Source of the DNA: Elephas maximus indicus
Taxonomy: Eukaryota; Chordata; Mammalia; Proboscidea; Elephantidae
NCBI RefSeq assembly: GCF_024166365.1
Contig: NC_064822.1
Location: forward strand, 105,148,823 to 105,212,822
Reading direction: 5' to 3'
DNA length: 64,000 nt
In this document: one piece after another, positions 46,374 to 57,682 of the stretch
Layout of the letters: each line of letters starts with the position of its first letter
How positions within the stretch are numbered: the first letter of the stretch is position 1
The notes under the pieces: model-generated
What the model was told of the DNA's origin: nothing
Databases searched by the model: none
The model's input: the letters and a program-made list of their open reading frames with translations, nothing else
Program-made: the position numbers and the translations under genes

Positions 46374-46479
46374 GTAACACGCATTCGATGAGAAAACTAG
46401 GAAGGACACAAAGGGAAAAAGAAAATCACCAGAAATCCCATGGCTCAGATATAAGCATTGTTATTATCGGCTTTTGTTC

Positions 46480-47415
46480 CTCTGTTGTTGTTAGGTTGCT
46501 GTCGAGTTGGTTCCGACTCATAGCCAACCTGTGTACAACAGAACAAAACACTGCCTGGTCCTGCACCATTCTCACAATCATTGTTATGCTTGAACCCATT
46601 GTTGTGGCCACTGTATCAATCCATCTAGTTGAGGGTCTTCCTCTTTTTCGCTGACCTGCTACTTTACCAAGGATGATGTCCTCCAGGGACATGTCCCTCC
46701 TGATAACATGTCCAAAGTACGTGAGACATAGCCTCACCATCCTTGCCTTTAAGGAGTACTCTGGCTGTACTTTTTCCAAGACAGATTTGTTTGTTCTCTT
46801 GGCAGTCTGTGGTATATTCAATATTCTTTGCCAACACCACAATTCAAAGGTGTCAATTCTTCTTCAGTCTTCCTTATTCATTGTCCAGCTTTCACATGCA
46901 TATAAGGCGATTGAAAACACCATGGCTTGGGTCAGGTGCACCTTAGTCTTCAAGGTGACATCTTTGATTTTCAACCCTTTAAAGAGGTCTTTTGCAGCTG
47001 ATTTGCTCAATGCAATGCGTCTTTTGATTTCTTGACTGCGGGTTCCATGGGTGTTAATTGTGGATCCAAGTAAAATGAAATCTTTGACAACCTCAATCTT
47101 TTCTCCGTTTTTCATGATGCTGCTTATTGGTCCAGTTGTGAGGATTTTTGTTTTCTTTATGTTAAGAGTAATCCATACTGAAGACTGATCTTTGATCTTC
47201 ATCAGTAAGTGCTTCAAGTCCTCTTCACTTTCAGCAAGCAAGGTTGTGTCATCTGCATAATGAAGGCTGTTAATGAGTCTTCCTTTAATCTTTATGCCCA
47301 GTGCTTCTTCACAGAGTCCAGCTTCTCGGATTATTTGCTCAGCATGCAGAGTGAGTAGGTATGGTGAAAGGGTACAACCTTTCCTGACTTTAAACCATGT
47401 TTTGTCCTTGACTCT
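46480..47415 (-). mobile_element. RTE LINE, 5'-truncated, minus strand
   Basis: It starts (in RTE sense) within reverse transcriptase and runs to the 3' end. An open frame at 46864-47421 carries YADDTTLLAESEEDL, with the catalytic box intact, and ILTTGPISSIMKNGEKIEVV. A second frame (46426-46842) carries the C-terminal region with 'MWCWQRILNIPQTAKRTNKS', one frameshift away. It lies about 100 bases past the end of the CDCA3 pseudogene. Confidence 0.9.
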
Positions 47416-48319
47416 ATACACTTGTTATGTGGTTTACAAATGTGGCTTACTGTGCATATTGTTTTGCAGGGTGCTTTTCTAGCTCAGCTGTATATATATG
47501 TGTGTGTGAATATGTATTTTTTTTTTAAGTTTCCTGTCAATAAATATTCTGTTATTTTAAAATGGATGTGGTATTTCATGGTATAAATGTAACCATGGTT
47601 TAGTAACCAATCACTTTTAGAAATATCATTATGCATCTCTGATTTTTTCATTAGGATAAATTTCTAGACACAGACTAGCTGAATCAAAGAGTATTTTGGT
47701 ACTCTGTTCCCATTTCCTGAAACCCTTCGTCAACAAAACTCCCTATGTACATAATCTCTTCTCTGAATGTCCCTTTGCCTTCCTGTGCTATTTTCAGACC
47801 ATTTTTCCTACCTAAAATTCCTCAGCTTTGAATTTCATGTCATTACACTACACCACCCATTACGCCTCTCTTTTCTACTCATCTACCAATCCTTGGATTA
47901 CTTCCCTTCATTTCTTGAAGGTTTTGGCCTCTGCCTCATTGTCACTGTCTGGTACTAATTCTGTCCTAATTCTTGGAGATTTCAATATGCACCTAGATAA
48001 CCCTTCCAATACCTTGGCCTCTCAGTTCCTTGATCTCTTCTCCTCTAATGACCTTGTTACCTACCCTATCTGAGTCACTTACTCCCATGTTCATACCTTG
48101 GTCCTTGTCTTTACCAATAACTTCAGCCTCTCCATAATCTTTATTTCATGTGTCCTACCTTTCTTCCCAATATCTTTCCAACTCATTTCTACTAGTCCTC
48201 TTTTTTCCATAATTCCTTTGATCCTACTAGGAATTACAATCTTTTGATTCTACCTCCTTCATGTCTCTCTGTTGTCCTCTCTTCCCTTTTTATCCAATTT
48301 AAAGCCCATGGTCAATCGA

Positions 48320-48478
48320 GGGAAACCCCGGTGGCATAGTGGTTAAGTAGGTTCGGCAGTTTGAATTCACCAGGGGCTCCTTGGAGACTCTGTGGGGCAG
48401 TTCTACTCTGTCCTATAGGGTCACTATGAGTTGGAATCAAATCGACGGCACTGGGTTTGGTTTTTTTTTTTTTTGGTT
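48320..48478 (+). mobile_element. AfroSINE, plus strand, inside L2
   Basis: 'aaccccggtggcatagtggt' to 'tcactatgagttggaatcaa', T-rich tail. Part of the tRNA-like head is missing. The exact duplication tggtcaatcga flanks it (48309-48319 and 48479-48489). Confidence 0.92.
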
Positions 48479-49085
48479 TGGTCAATCGATATAATCACTC
48501 CTTTGTATGCACCCTCAATTCCCCTGTCTCTCTTTCTCCTTTGTCACATTTATTTGGTAAATTGTAGCCCTGGTTATTCCAACTTTCTGCTTATTCTGTG
48601 CCTAATATGACTGGAGAAAAAAACAAAACAAAAACCACACTCATACTAGTATGTCTCACTATAAATTCCTAACCACTAACTTTAAGTGGACACTTCAAGT
48701 TGCCTGGTAATCCTGCTACATTCACTCTTCTGAGCTCCTAGATGACTTACTTATACCTTCTCCTCAAACCTCCAACACCTTCTTTCTCCATCATTCCTTT
48801 TAGCTGATGACCTTGCTTGTGTTATTTCTCTGAAAAAATAAAAGCAACCAAAAGAGTACTTCTACAAGTAGACACCACCACATATGCTCTATCTACTACC
48901 TGCTTCTGTGTCTTCCTCCTTCCTGCACCTATGGATGCTATTTAAGGCCAATACCTTCACTTGTACACTAGAGCCCAACAATTCTCTCATCTCTCTCCTG
49001 CATCATCAGATTTTCTCTATTTCATCATTTCTGTAAATCTAAGAACATTCTGTGATTTCTTCTGTCTTTAAGAAAACCTCTCTTA

Positions 49086-50030
49086 GAACCTGGAGCAGGA
49101 ACACTCCAATATCAATGAGCACACCTAGTCTCCAGATCTTGGTTACTAAATATCATTTCCCACTAAAAGGAATCAGGGCTCTTTGGAAAAATGGTTGATT
49201 CCAGGTCTGGGTCAGGGAAAGTCCAAGATGAATCCTGTCCCAGAAAGTAAGTACATCCCCAAAGAATGATGGGAATTTGTCAAAAAAGACACAGCAGCCA
49301 GCTTGAAGGGACTCACACTGGCCAAACGATAGACAATTTGTGCATCAAAATAAATGATAATAGTAACAGATTATAGTGCATTGAATAAAATAGGAAACTA
49401 TACATCCATACTGATATAAATAAATAAGTAGAAAGTTTGGTGAAAATGAAACATTTACATAGTTTCAAAGTACTTCCCCAGGATGTTCTTATTATCTATA
49501 AAAGGAAAAATGGTAAATGTGTAATAGGGAAGCCTTGCAGATGCCAGCTTAATCAAGTGAACATCCTCAGTAATAAGACAAATCAGAATCGTGGCCTGTA
49601 ATACTCAGACGTGTCAAGGAAAGTCAAAGAATTGTTTCAGATTGAGGGAGACTAAAGAAACATAACTAATTGCAATATGTAATTTAAAACTGAATACTAT
49701 GGGATCTGATGATTAGATGGTCACAATATATTAATGTTAATTCATGACTTTTATAGTAGTATTGTGGATATATAGGAGAATGCTGTTGTTTGTAGGAAAT
49801 ATACAATATACACTGAAATATTTGGGGAATCCTTATGGGACAGTTCTACTCTGTCATATAGGGTTGCTATGAGTCAGAATCAACTAGATGGCAATGGTTT
49901 TGGTTTGGGAGCATTAAGTTGGCAACTTACTTTCATATGGTTTAGGGAAAAAAGTTCTTTGTATCGTACTTGAAACATACTTGCACATTTGAGATAATTT
50001 TAAAAATAAGACTTAAAATTATTAATAATC
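49086..50030 (+). mobile_element. L1M 3' UTR inside L2
   Basis: 'caggtctgggtcagggaaag', 'ggccaaacgatagacaattt', 'tatacatccatactgatata', 'taatcaagtgaacatcctca' and 'tggatatataggagaatgct' are L1M 3' UTR landmarks. A short AfroSINE tail lies in it at 49826-49908. Confidence 0.7.
49826..49908 (+). mobile_element. AfroSINE 3' part only
   Basis: 'cttatgggacagttctactc' to 'gagtcagaatcaactagatg' and 'ggttttggtttgg'. The tRNA-like head is absent, so it is 5'-truncated. Confidence 0.8.
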
Positions 50031-50964
50031 TCTTTTCTTGCCTCCACTTCCCCCTTCCATTCTCTTCTCTCTGCTCCTGAAAAGAGTTGTTTATGCTCCA
50101 ATTCTTCCTTTCCCATTTGCTTTTGAACCACTCCAATCAGCTTTCATTTCCATCACTGTTCTTGTTAAGGTCACCAGTGACCTGCATGTCGCAAAATCCA
50201 AAAGACAATTTTCAATCTTCATCTTGTTGGGCATGTCAGCACAATTTGAGGCAACTGATTACCTCATTTTTCTTGAAACATTTTCTTCACTTATATTCCA
50301 GGACCCTACATTCTCCTGGTGGTACCTTTTCAGTCTCTTTTGTTTTCTCATTTCTCTGACATCTAAAGGATGAAGTGTCCAGGGCACAAAGCTCAGATCC
50401 TTCTTCTTCTCACTCTTGTGGTGAGCTCTTTCAGCCCCCTGGCTTTAAATAACATCCATATGCTAATTGCTTACTAATTTATATCTTCAGCCCCAGACAC
50501 TTTTCTAAACTCTGAACTTCTATAACCAACTGCTTATTCCACATCTTCTTTTGGATGTTGTCCAATATGTATTTCAAATTTAACATGTCCAACATTTAAC
50601 TCCTGATCTTCCCTCCCCCAAGGTTGCTCTATCCACCAGTCTTCTCCATATCAGTGAATGATAACTTCATCCTTCCAGCTGCTCCAAAACTTCTGGAGCT
50701 ATACTTGACTCTTCTCTTTTCCTCACATCTATTACATTAGCAAATCCTGTTTTTTCTACTGCCTCCACCCTAGTCCAGGCCACCACCAGCTCTCACTTGG
50801 GTTACCAAAGAGGCCTTGTTTCCTTCAGAGGCTGGTCTCCTTCTTGCCCTCTAGTCTATTCTCATCGCTTTCCAATGGCTCCCCATTTCACTCTGAGTAA
50901 AAGTCAAAGACCTTACATTGGACTACAAGACTACATGATCTCTCGTTCCCATCAAATTGGCTGA

Positions 50965-51755
50965 GAATAAAAAAGTGTGATAATACTCAACACTGCAGAG
51001 GATATGAGGAGATAGTCCCACTTATATATTGTTGGTGGGGCACAATTTGTTAATATCTATAAAAATGTAAATTAAACATACTTTTTTGACATAGCAATTC
51101 CATTTATACAGATGTATCTTATGGAAATATACAAGTCACCAAAGATCCATTTGTGATGTTCACTGCAGCATTGTCATGACAAAACAAAACAAAACATAAA
51201 CCACCTAACCCCCCATCAGTAGGAAACTGGTTAAATATGCGACACCTATTTTTTTTTATTTTTTTTTATACAACGAAATGAAGCCTTGATGACATAGTGG
51301 TTAAGAGCTTGGCTGCTAACCAAAAGGTTGGAAATTCAACTCTACCAGCCACTCCTTGGAAACCCTATGGGCAGTTCTACTCTGTTCTATTGGGTCTTTA
51401 TGAGTCAGAAACGACTCGACAGCAATGGGTATATAATGGAATGGAGATTGCTGGGCTTTGGAAAGATCTCTAAGATGCATTACGTGCTAAAAGAAAGAAG
51501 CAGATTAGTAACTATAGAATAATCTCATTGTCTATTAATAGGCAGACATTATCATGCTTTGTGCATGTGCATTTTTATAATGTCTGAAAGGTTCACCACT
51601 TAACTGGGATTATACCTGGAGAGTGAGACTGGGGGTCAGGGTATGAAAGAGATGCTTCCTTTTCCTTATATAACATTCTATTCTGTTTCCATTTTTATTC
51701 TTACCATAAGCAAGTGCTTTTATAATTTGTCTTTAATAATTAAAAAAAAAAAAAA
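50965..51755 (+). mobile_element. L1M 3' region, interrupted by a SINE
   Basis: 'cacttatatattgttggtgg', 'tcactgcagcattgtcatga', 'ggaaagatctctaagatgca' and 'ttttataatttgtctttaat' before an A run. The AfroSINE at 51283-51432 splits it. Confidence 0.65.
51283..51432 (+). mobile_element. AfroSINE, plus strand
   Basis: 'gccttgatgacatagtggtt', 'gctaaccaaaaggttggaaa' and 'atgagtcagaaacgactcga'. Confidence 0.85.
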
Positions 51756-51911
51756 GCTTAAGCCCTTCCTCACTCCAGGATCATAGAAATACTCACTTGT
51801 ATTTGCTTCAAATTCACATGGCTTTTAAAAAAATGCATTTATATGTTTCAATTTCCTCAAATATGATTACAGAATGGGGGTATATATCTAGAGTATGCTG
51901 CAAAGCATGAC

Positions 51912-52565
51912 TTTTTTTCACATAAACTGGTCATTTATTGTCATTGTCACTACTTTACATAACGGGTCTCCAGTAAATGCAGAGTTGCATGGAGGCGACA
52001 GAACAAGTTAAGGTTCAAACACATGAACAATGGGTTCTTATTTTTTCCAACTCATTCCTGTCGTCCCACTTGGCAGAAAACCCCTGGATTGGGCTGAACT
52101 TCATGCATCCTCTTGGTCTGCTTGGCCACTCACTCATCCTCAAAGGTGTGCTGGATGGGGCCATACACGTAGCACTTCCCCCAGATCAAGGTGAGCACAG
52201 ATGAAGAACAGGGCAGTGCCCACAACCATCTTCCACTTGTATGTGCTTCTATTAATTTTTGCAAAGCTCTCGTTGAATTTTAATGTACAATTCAGCTTTC
52301 TCATCAATGGAGAGGGTGCTCCAGGCAGCCTTCTCATTCTTTTTCAAGGCCTTCTGCTCGGCAGAAAGGTTCTTGACATGGGCCACATCAGACAAGAGGT
52401 AGTCAGGCTGGTTGACATGAGCTGGGACAGAATACTCTTCAGACTTTACGACACTTCTGTGTGCTGGCACACCCAAGGAGGTGGAAGTGGTTTGCTTGCC
52501 AATTAGGCTAAATAACCTGGTAGCCTACGTTCTGCTGCTGCAGCCTAGCGGTTTGCCAGCTGTGA
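51912..52565 (-). pseudogene. COX4I1: COX4I1 retropseudogene
   Basis: An intronless minus-strand copy of cytochrome c oxidase subunit 4 isoform 1. The start codon position (52528-52530) reads ACG. A long frame then gives [20 protein letters not shown], then [21 protein letters not shown] codon is lost and a base gained around 'LYIKIQREL', shifting the frame; [18 protein letters not shown] then follows. A deletion removes the rest of the membrane helix and stops occur after it. The 3' UTR has aataaa (reverse of 51934-51939) and ends in a T run at 51912-51918, the poly-A tail. It cannot make subunit 4. Confidence 0.92.
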
Positions 52566-52759
52566 CTGCTCTTGACCGAAGAATGACTGTTTCTTTTAAA
52601 AACTTTTTTGATAAAGAAAAACATTTTTTTGTAGAAAATCTACAAAACGGTAAAGAAGAAAATAAATTCACTGGCCACCCAGAGAAAACCTCAGTTAGCG
52701 TTTTGGACACATTTCTTGCTGAAGACAGGGTGTCCAGTGAAGACGAACCTGAAACCTTT

Positions 52760-53338
52760 ATTTACTTTTAAATTTTTATTGTGCTTTAAGTGAAAGTTTA
52801 CAAATCAGGCCTGTCTCTCAAACAAAAACTTATATACACCTTGCTACGTACTGCCAGTTGCTCTCCCCCTAATGAGGCAGCCTGCTCCCGCCCTCCACTC
52901 TCGCTTTTTGTGTCTGTTCTGCCAGCTTCTAACCCCCTCTACCCTCTCATCTCCCTTCCAGACAGGACATGCCAACATAGTCTCAAGTGTCCATCTGATC
53001 CAAGAAGCTCACTTCTCACCAGCATCCCTCTCCATCCTATTGTCCAGTCCAATCCCTGTCTGAAGAGTTGGCTTTGGGAATGGTTCCTGTCCTAGGCCAA
53101 CAGAAGGTCTGTGGGCCATGACTCCCAGGGTCCTTCTAGTTTCAGTCAGACCCTTAAGTCTGGTCTTTTTACGAGAATTTGGGGTCTACATCCAGCTGTT
53201 TTCCTGCTCCCTTAGGGGTTCTCTGTTGTGTTCCCTGTCAGGGCAGTCACCGGTTGTAGCCAGGCACCATCTAGTTCTTCTGGTCTCAATCAGGCTGATG
53301 TAGGTCTCTGGTTTATGTGGCCCTTTCTGTCACTTGGG
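52760..53338 (-). mobile_element. L1 3' UTR (afrotherian type), minus strand
   Basis: 'tttttattgtgctttaagtg', 'acgagaatttggggtctaca', truncated at 'ccctttctgtcacttggg'. The exact 11-base duplication ctgaaaccttt flanks it (52749-52759 and 53339-53349). Confidence 0.85.
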
Positions 53339-53349
53339 CTGAAACCTTT

Positions 53350-54298
53350 TCATAGTCTTCTGCTGATGTCTTGTTGCCGTGGTGGTGGGGGGGGGAATAG
53401 GTGGTGGTGGCAGTTCTGGCAGTTTTGGCTTCTTTCATTTGGGAAACTCAGCAGAACAGTCATATCCAGTGGTAAGGCAAACATTGACTCATTGTTCTTG
53501 GAGAAACAGTGAGGTCACTTTAATTCCGCAAGCAGATATTGCAAAGGGTCTGCCATATTGAAGATCAAGGGGTCTTTTAGCCAAACCCTTCCATGGGGTG
53601 CAAGGAGGAAACGGTTTCCCAGGAGTGTTTTAAAACTCCTCTGTGCACCCCCTCCACAGGATTATTTCAGGTGGAATATTCTGTCTGCTCTATGCTTGTG
53701 TGGAGGACACACACAGTTATGTGGGCTGCTGGGATGGCTTGTCTGGACCTGGTCGCCCCGTAACTGCATGCTGAGGGGATTAGGAAGGAGAGTTGTTCAC
53801 TTTGGAACGGTTGGTAGGGAAGGACTGTCTGTGCATCAGCTAAGGATGCCACCTGCCCTGATGACTGACAGCCGGACGCTGCCCCCGCCAGGCCACATTG
53901 TCCCAGGGACCACAATGTCATCACGCATCAGGTGACATCAGAGAACAGAGCCAGGCTGCAGATGACCAGACCTTGGTGACAGGAATGCAGATTGACCCTT
54001 AGGTCTCAGCTTGTGAGAGGTGGAGTCGAGAGTCAAACCCACCATGCCAAGCGCCTTCCGGAAAGGAAAGAGGATAAATATCCCACAGGCAAACAATTCC
54101 GCTCTAGCAGGAAATGAGGTGATCCGTCAAGTCCAAACAGAGAAAAGGGCTTGAAAAACCAAGAAATAACAAGTTATGAGAAGGATGTGGACTTCTTTAA
54201 GCCTGCCTGGCAGGGGGCAGAGATATGAAGCTTGGTAATATCATACCCAGTCCACAAAAGCAGAAGGGACAGGGGACTAGAGACCTGAGTAAAAGATA
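53350..54298. other. Intergenic, nothing recognised
   Basis: A short G run (about 53,388) and open frames without known domains. No gene is supported. Confidence 0.35.
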
Positions 54299-55112
54299 CC
54301 AGTTGCCACTGAGTCGATTCCGACTCACAGTAACCTCACGTGTGTCCGAGTAGAACTGTGCTCCACAGGGTTTTCAACAGCTGTGATTTTTTTTTTAATA
54401 ATTTTTATTGTGCTTTAAGTGAAAGTTTACAAATCAAGTCAGTCTGTCACATGTAAACTTATATACACCTTACTCCATACTCCCACTTACTCTCCCCCTA
54501 ATGAGTCAGCCCTTCCAGTCTCTCCTTTCGTGACAATTTTGCCAGTTTCTAACCCTCTCTACCCTCCCATCTCCCCTCCAGACGGGAGATGCCAATACTA
54601 TCTCAAGTGTCCACCTGATACAAGTAGCTCACTCTTCCTCAGCATCTCTCTCCAGCCCATTGTCCAGTCCCTTCCATGTCTGATGAGTTGTCTTCAGGAA
54701 TGGTTCCTGTCCTGGGCCAACAGAAGGTTTGGGGACCATGACCGCCGGGATTCTTCTAGTCTCAGTCAGACCATTAAGTCTGGTCTTTTTATGAGAATTT
54801 GGGGTCTGCATCCCACTGTTCTCCTGCTCCCTTAGGAGTTCTCTGTTGTGTTCCCTGTCAGGGGAGTCATCAGTTGTGGCCGGCCACCATCTAGTTCTTC
54901 TGGTCTCAGGATGATGTAAGTCTCTAGTTCATGTGGTCCTTTCTGTCTCGGGCTCATAGTTATCATGTGACCTTGGTGTTCTTCATTCAACAGCTGTGAT
55001 TTTTTTGGGAGCAGATCATCAGGAATTTCTTTCGAGGCACCTCTGGGTGAATCTGAACTACCAACCTTTCGGTTGGTAGCTGAGCATTTAACCACTTGTG
55101 CCACCCAGGAAT
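54299..55112 (-). mobile_element. AfroSINE, minus strand, split by L1
   Basis: The left part, 54299-54386, has 'actgagtcgattccgactca' and 'ctccacagggttttcaacag'. The right part, 54988-55112, has 'gggagcagatcatcaggaat' and the tRNA-like end 'catttaaccacttgtgccac'. The insertion between them is an L1 3' end. Confidence 0.9.
54387..54987 (-). mobile_element. L1 3' UTR inserted into an AfroSINE
   Basis: A T run, then 'attgtgctttaagtgaaagt', ending at 'ttggtgttcttcatt'. The bases caacagctgtga plus several t flank it on both sides (54375-54386 and 54988-54999), an exact target-site duplication taken from the host SINE. Confidence 0.92.
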
Positions 55113-56780
55113 GCCAAAAGATAGAGGTAAAAAAGTGGGACTCTAACATTTAAACAAAACCAAGACATCTGTCTTGACTCTTCTCTAGGTCTTATTTATT
55201 TCTTTGATGATGATATCAACTAAGAGAAACAGGAAGGAAAGAGGTCAGATGGGGGAAGATGTAGGAAGAAGAAAGAGGAAAGGAGAAAGTCAGGCTGATG
55301 GGATCGGCTGGTCTGACCCAACCTTCTTATTTTCTATAGCTGAGGCCTGGAGAAAGGATGCAACTTGCTCAGAAAAAAACAGATCCCAGTGCTCTCAAGC
55401 CCTGCCCATTAGGAGTGACCCATAGGCCAAGGCGGAAGATTAAAGTCCAGGTACAAGAAAGCAGTCATGCACCAAAAAGGTGCTACTCTTGTCAGGCTCC
55501 ATCGCTTCTTGGCCTTGAGCAATCATTGAAACATTCTGATCCTCAGCTCTTCATCTGTAAAATGAGGTTGACGATGCTTCCTCCGGCAGGGCTATTGTGG
55601 GGTTTAGGAAGCAGGAGGCTGGGCAATATGGCAGGTACGTATTTTAATGAGGTAGTTATTTCACCACTCTCGGGGAGCAAGGGTGGCTGGAGAGACACTA
55701 CTGGAAGCAGTAGTATAAAGAGACACTGACATCTTCCCTGTCCCCATACTTCCTGGGCTGGCCTCCAGTGGCATAACTGAGTTTCGAATGGGCCCAATAA
55801 TACTCTCTGTCCAGGGACCCCTGACCTTGGCTTGGTGAGCCTGTGGTTCCAATACAAAGCAGGACACACTATGTGTCTACCACAAGGCCCCCACCTCTAA
55901 CCTCCCCCTCCCAGGGCATGCACATCCAGAGTACCAGCCACAAGGCTGGGGGTCTCGAGTGTGCATGCTGCCCAGATGGCCTTCAAAGCTGTATGTCACG
56001 AGGAGGTAGCAAGTACAGCTGTGTCAGTGGGGTGCACCTGGACAAGCCACTCCACACCTCGAAAGCTGGGCAAGAGGGAGGCCTTCCTAGGCCCCACCAA
56101 GGCTGGCCATTGTGAGAAGGGCTGCTTGCCACCCGGTTCACCTTCAGACCAGTGCCCAGCTCCATGTCCTATGGCCTTCCTATGGCATGTGGACAGTCTG
56201 AAAAAATTCCTGGGAGCCTGGACCCTTCCCACAGCCTCATTCCTGGCCTCCCCTTCTTAAACTGAGAACTTTACAGCCAGGGGAACCTCTGGGTAAAATC
56301 TGAGGCAGAACTAGGATCTGAGGAAAGCCCAAAGTTTGGGAGAGAACAGAGTGTAGCAACAGCTTAAAACCCAGTTGTGCCTTGCCTTGTAGCAAAAGGA
56401 TGCTACCAGACACATAACTATCTATCCCCAGCCTCTGAAGCTCAGCATTTGCCTGCTCCGCCCCACCTGCTATGTACAGGGTTTTGAGTGCAGTCCCAGT
56501 CATCCTCCCTGCCTCCCTCCCAAGAGGCAGCCCAGTCTCAGTCCCACCCAAGCTCAGTCTCCCCAACCCCAGGTATCATTCCAGGCCTAAGCATGCCCAT
56601 TTTCTAACGCTTGGTTGCCTTTTAGGATGCTTCCAGTCAGTTCCTCTGGTGGAGGGCTGCTTCACCAGGATGCCTGGGGCAGAGTCCAGGCCCCTGGGGT
56701 CCCTCAACCTGGTGCCGTCGCGGTATCTACCCATCTGTCCATCCCTGAGTTGTCCCACAGAACAAGCCAAGTCGGGGGGC
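55113..56780. other. Intergenic, one weak MIR
   Basis: A MIR-like segment ('gctcttcatctgtaaaatga') lies at about 55,500-55,640. GC content climbs toward NCKAP5L. The short frames have no recognisable domains. Confidence 0.4.
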
Positions 56781-57469
56781 AGGGAGGGGCCTCCACATTT
56801 TATTAGGGATACGGCAGAAGCAGAGGCTGGAAACAGAGCAGCCGCATTTTTAACGACAGATAAATTAACCGCAGTTTGAGGTTGGGGGTGAGGATTGGGT
56901 CAGGCGCTTTAATATTAAAAAAAAAAAAAAAGACAGACAAACGAACCCCAGAGATGTGGGGCAGGGGAGGGCAGCACCATCCAGACAGCAGGGAAGACCA
57001 GGGCAGTAAGAGAGAGAAGGCAACTTGTCTCCCTCAGCCCCAAACTCCACCAGCACAGGGGCCTTGCCCTGGCCTTGCGGGGTCTTCGAGCAGGGGAGCA
57101 GCCGGGCTTGGCAGAGATGGCATTGCCGGCGGGCAAGAAGCCCAGCACCACAAGATGGCTCAGCCTAGAGTGGAAGCTGGGGGCAGAGGTGCAGTGGCCT
57201 TGGGCCCCCAACCCCTCCAAGGAAGAGCCTTACTCTGGATGAAAGAAGGGACGAGGGGTGGGGTCTCTCCCTGAGCTGAGAGCGGTCATCTCATCCACAG
57301 CAGCGGTGGGTGGTGGGTTGTGCCAGGGACCCCTTTCACCTTCTTATCCACCTGCCTTCTTGGTCCCTTCAGGGAGGGGCCCCACTGGCCCTGAGGGGGC
57401 AGGGCCTGAGCGAAGCCGATCCAGGCTGTGGTTCCCAGCTTAAGCAAGGGCTGTTGTGTGGCACAGACC
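56780..57469 (-). other. NCKAP5L: NCKAP5L 3' UTR
   Basis: It extends from the stop codon to a likely cleavage site just past aataaa (reverse of 56798-56803). An earlier attaaa (reverse of 56908-56913) could serve as an alternative. No repeat interrupts it except an A run at about 56,917-56,931. Confidence 0.6.
56798..56803 (-). terminator. NCKAP5L: Likely NCKAP5L polyadenylation signal
   Basis: tttatt on the plus strand is aataaa on the gene strand, about 670 bases after the stop codon. Confidence 0.5.
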
Positions 57470-57682
57470 TCAGCCCTGACTCCCACAGGAGGATAGTGAG
57501 TCATAGAGCGAGTCACTGAGGGATTCCGAGGTCTCAAGCCCTGGGGCAACCCCACTGGCCACTCTACCGTCCTCACCCATGTCCGACGTACTGGGGGTGC
57601 GGCTACCCCCAAATGCTGGACCTGGGGGTGTAGGGGATGGGCGGCTGGGCTCCAGGCTTGGCTTCCGGTCCACGGGCAGGGC
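57470..57682 (-). CDS. NCKAP5L: NCKAP5L last coding exon
   Basis: Acceptor 'ctttcccag' (gene strand). It encodes ALPVDRKPSLEPSRPSPTPP, then GGSRTPSTSDM, and ends YDSLSSCGSQG with TGA at 57472-57470. The serine-rich end matches the family C-terminus. Confidence 0.93.
   Translation of the reverse strand, partial: ALPVDRKPSLEPSRPSPTPPGPAFGGSRTPSTSDMGEDGRVASGVAPGLETSESLSDSLYDSLSSCGSQG

Larger units (their letters stand above)
47765..50960 (+). mobile_element. L2 LINE, long copy, interrupted
   Basis: 47765-49085 reads as L2 ORF2. A frame at about 47,945-48,073 gives ILGDFNMHLDNPSNTLASQF, the endonuclease GDFN box. 50040-50960 continues with 'aaggtcaccagtgacctgca' and the later 'cctccaccctagtccaggcc', 'ctccccatttcactctgagt'. 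Between these lie an AfroSINE (48320-48478) and an L1M tail (49086-50030). The frame is heavily decayed. Confidence 0.75.
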
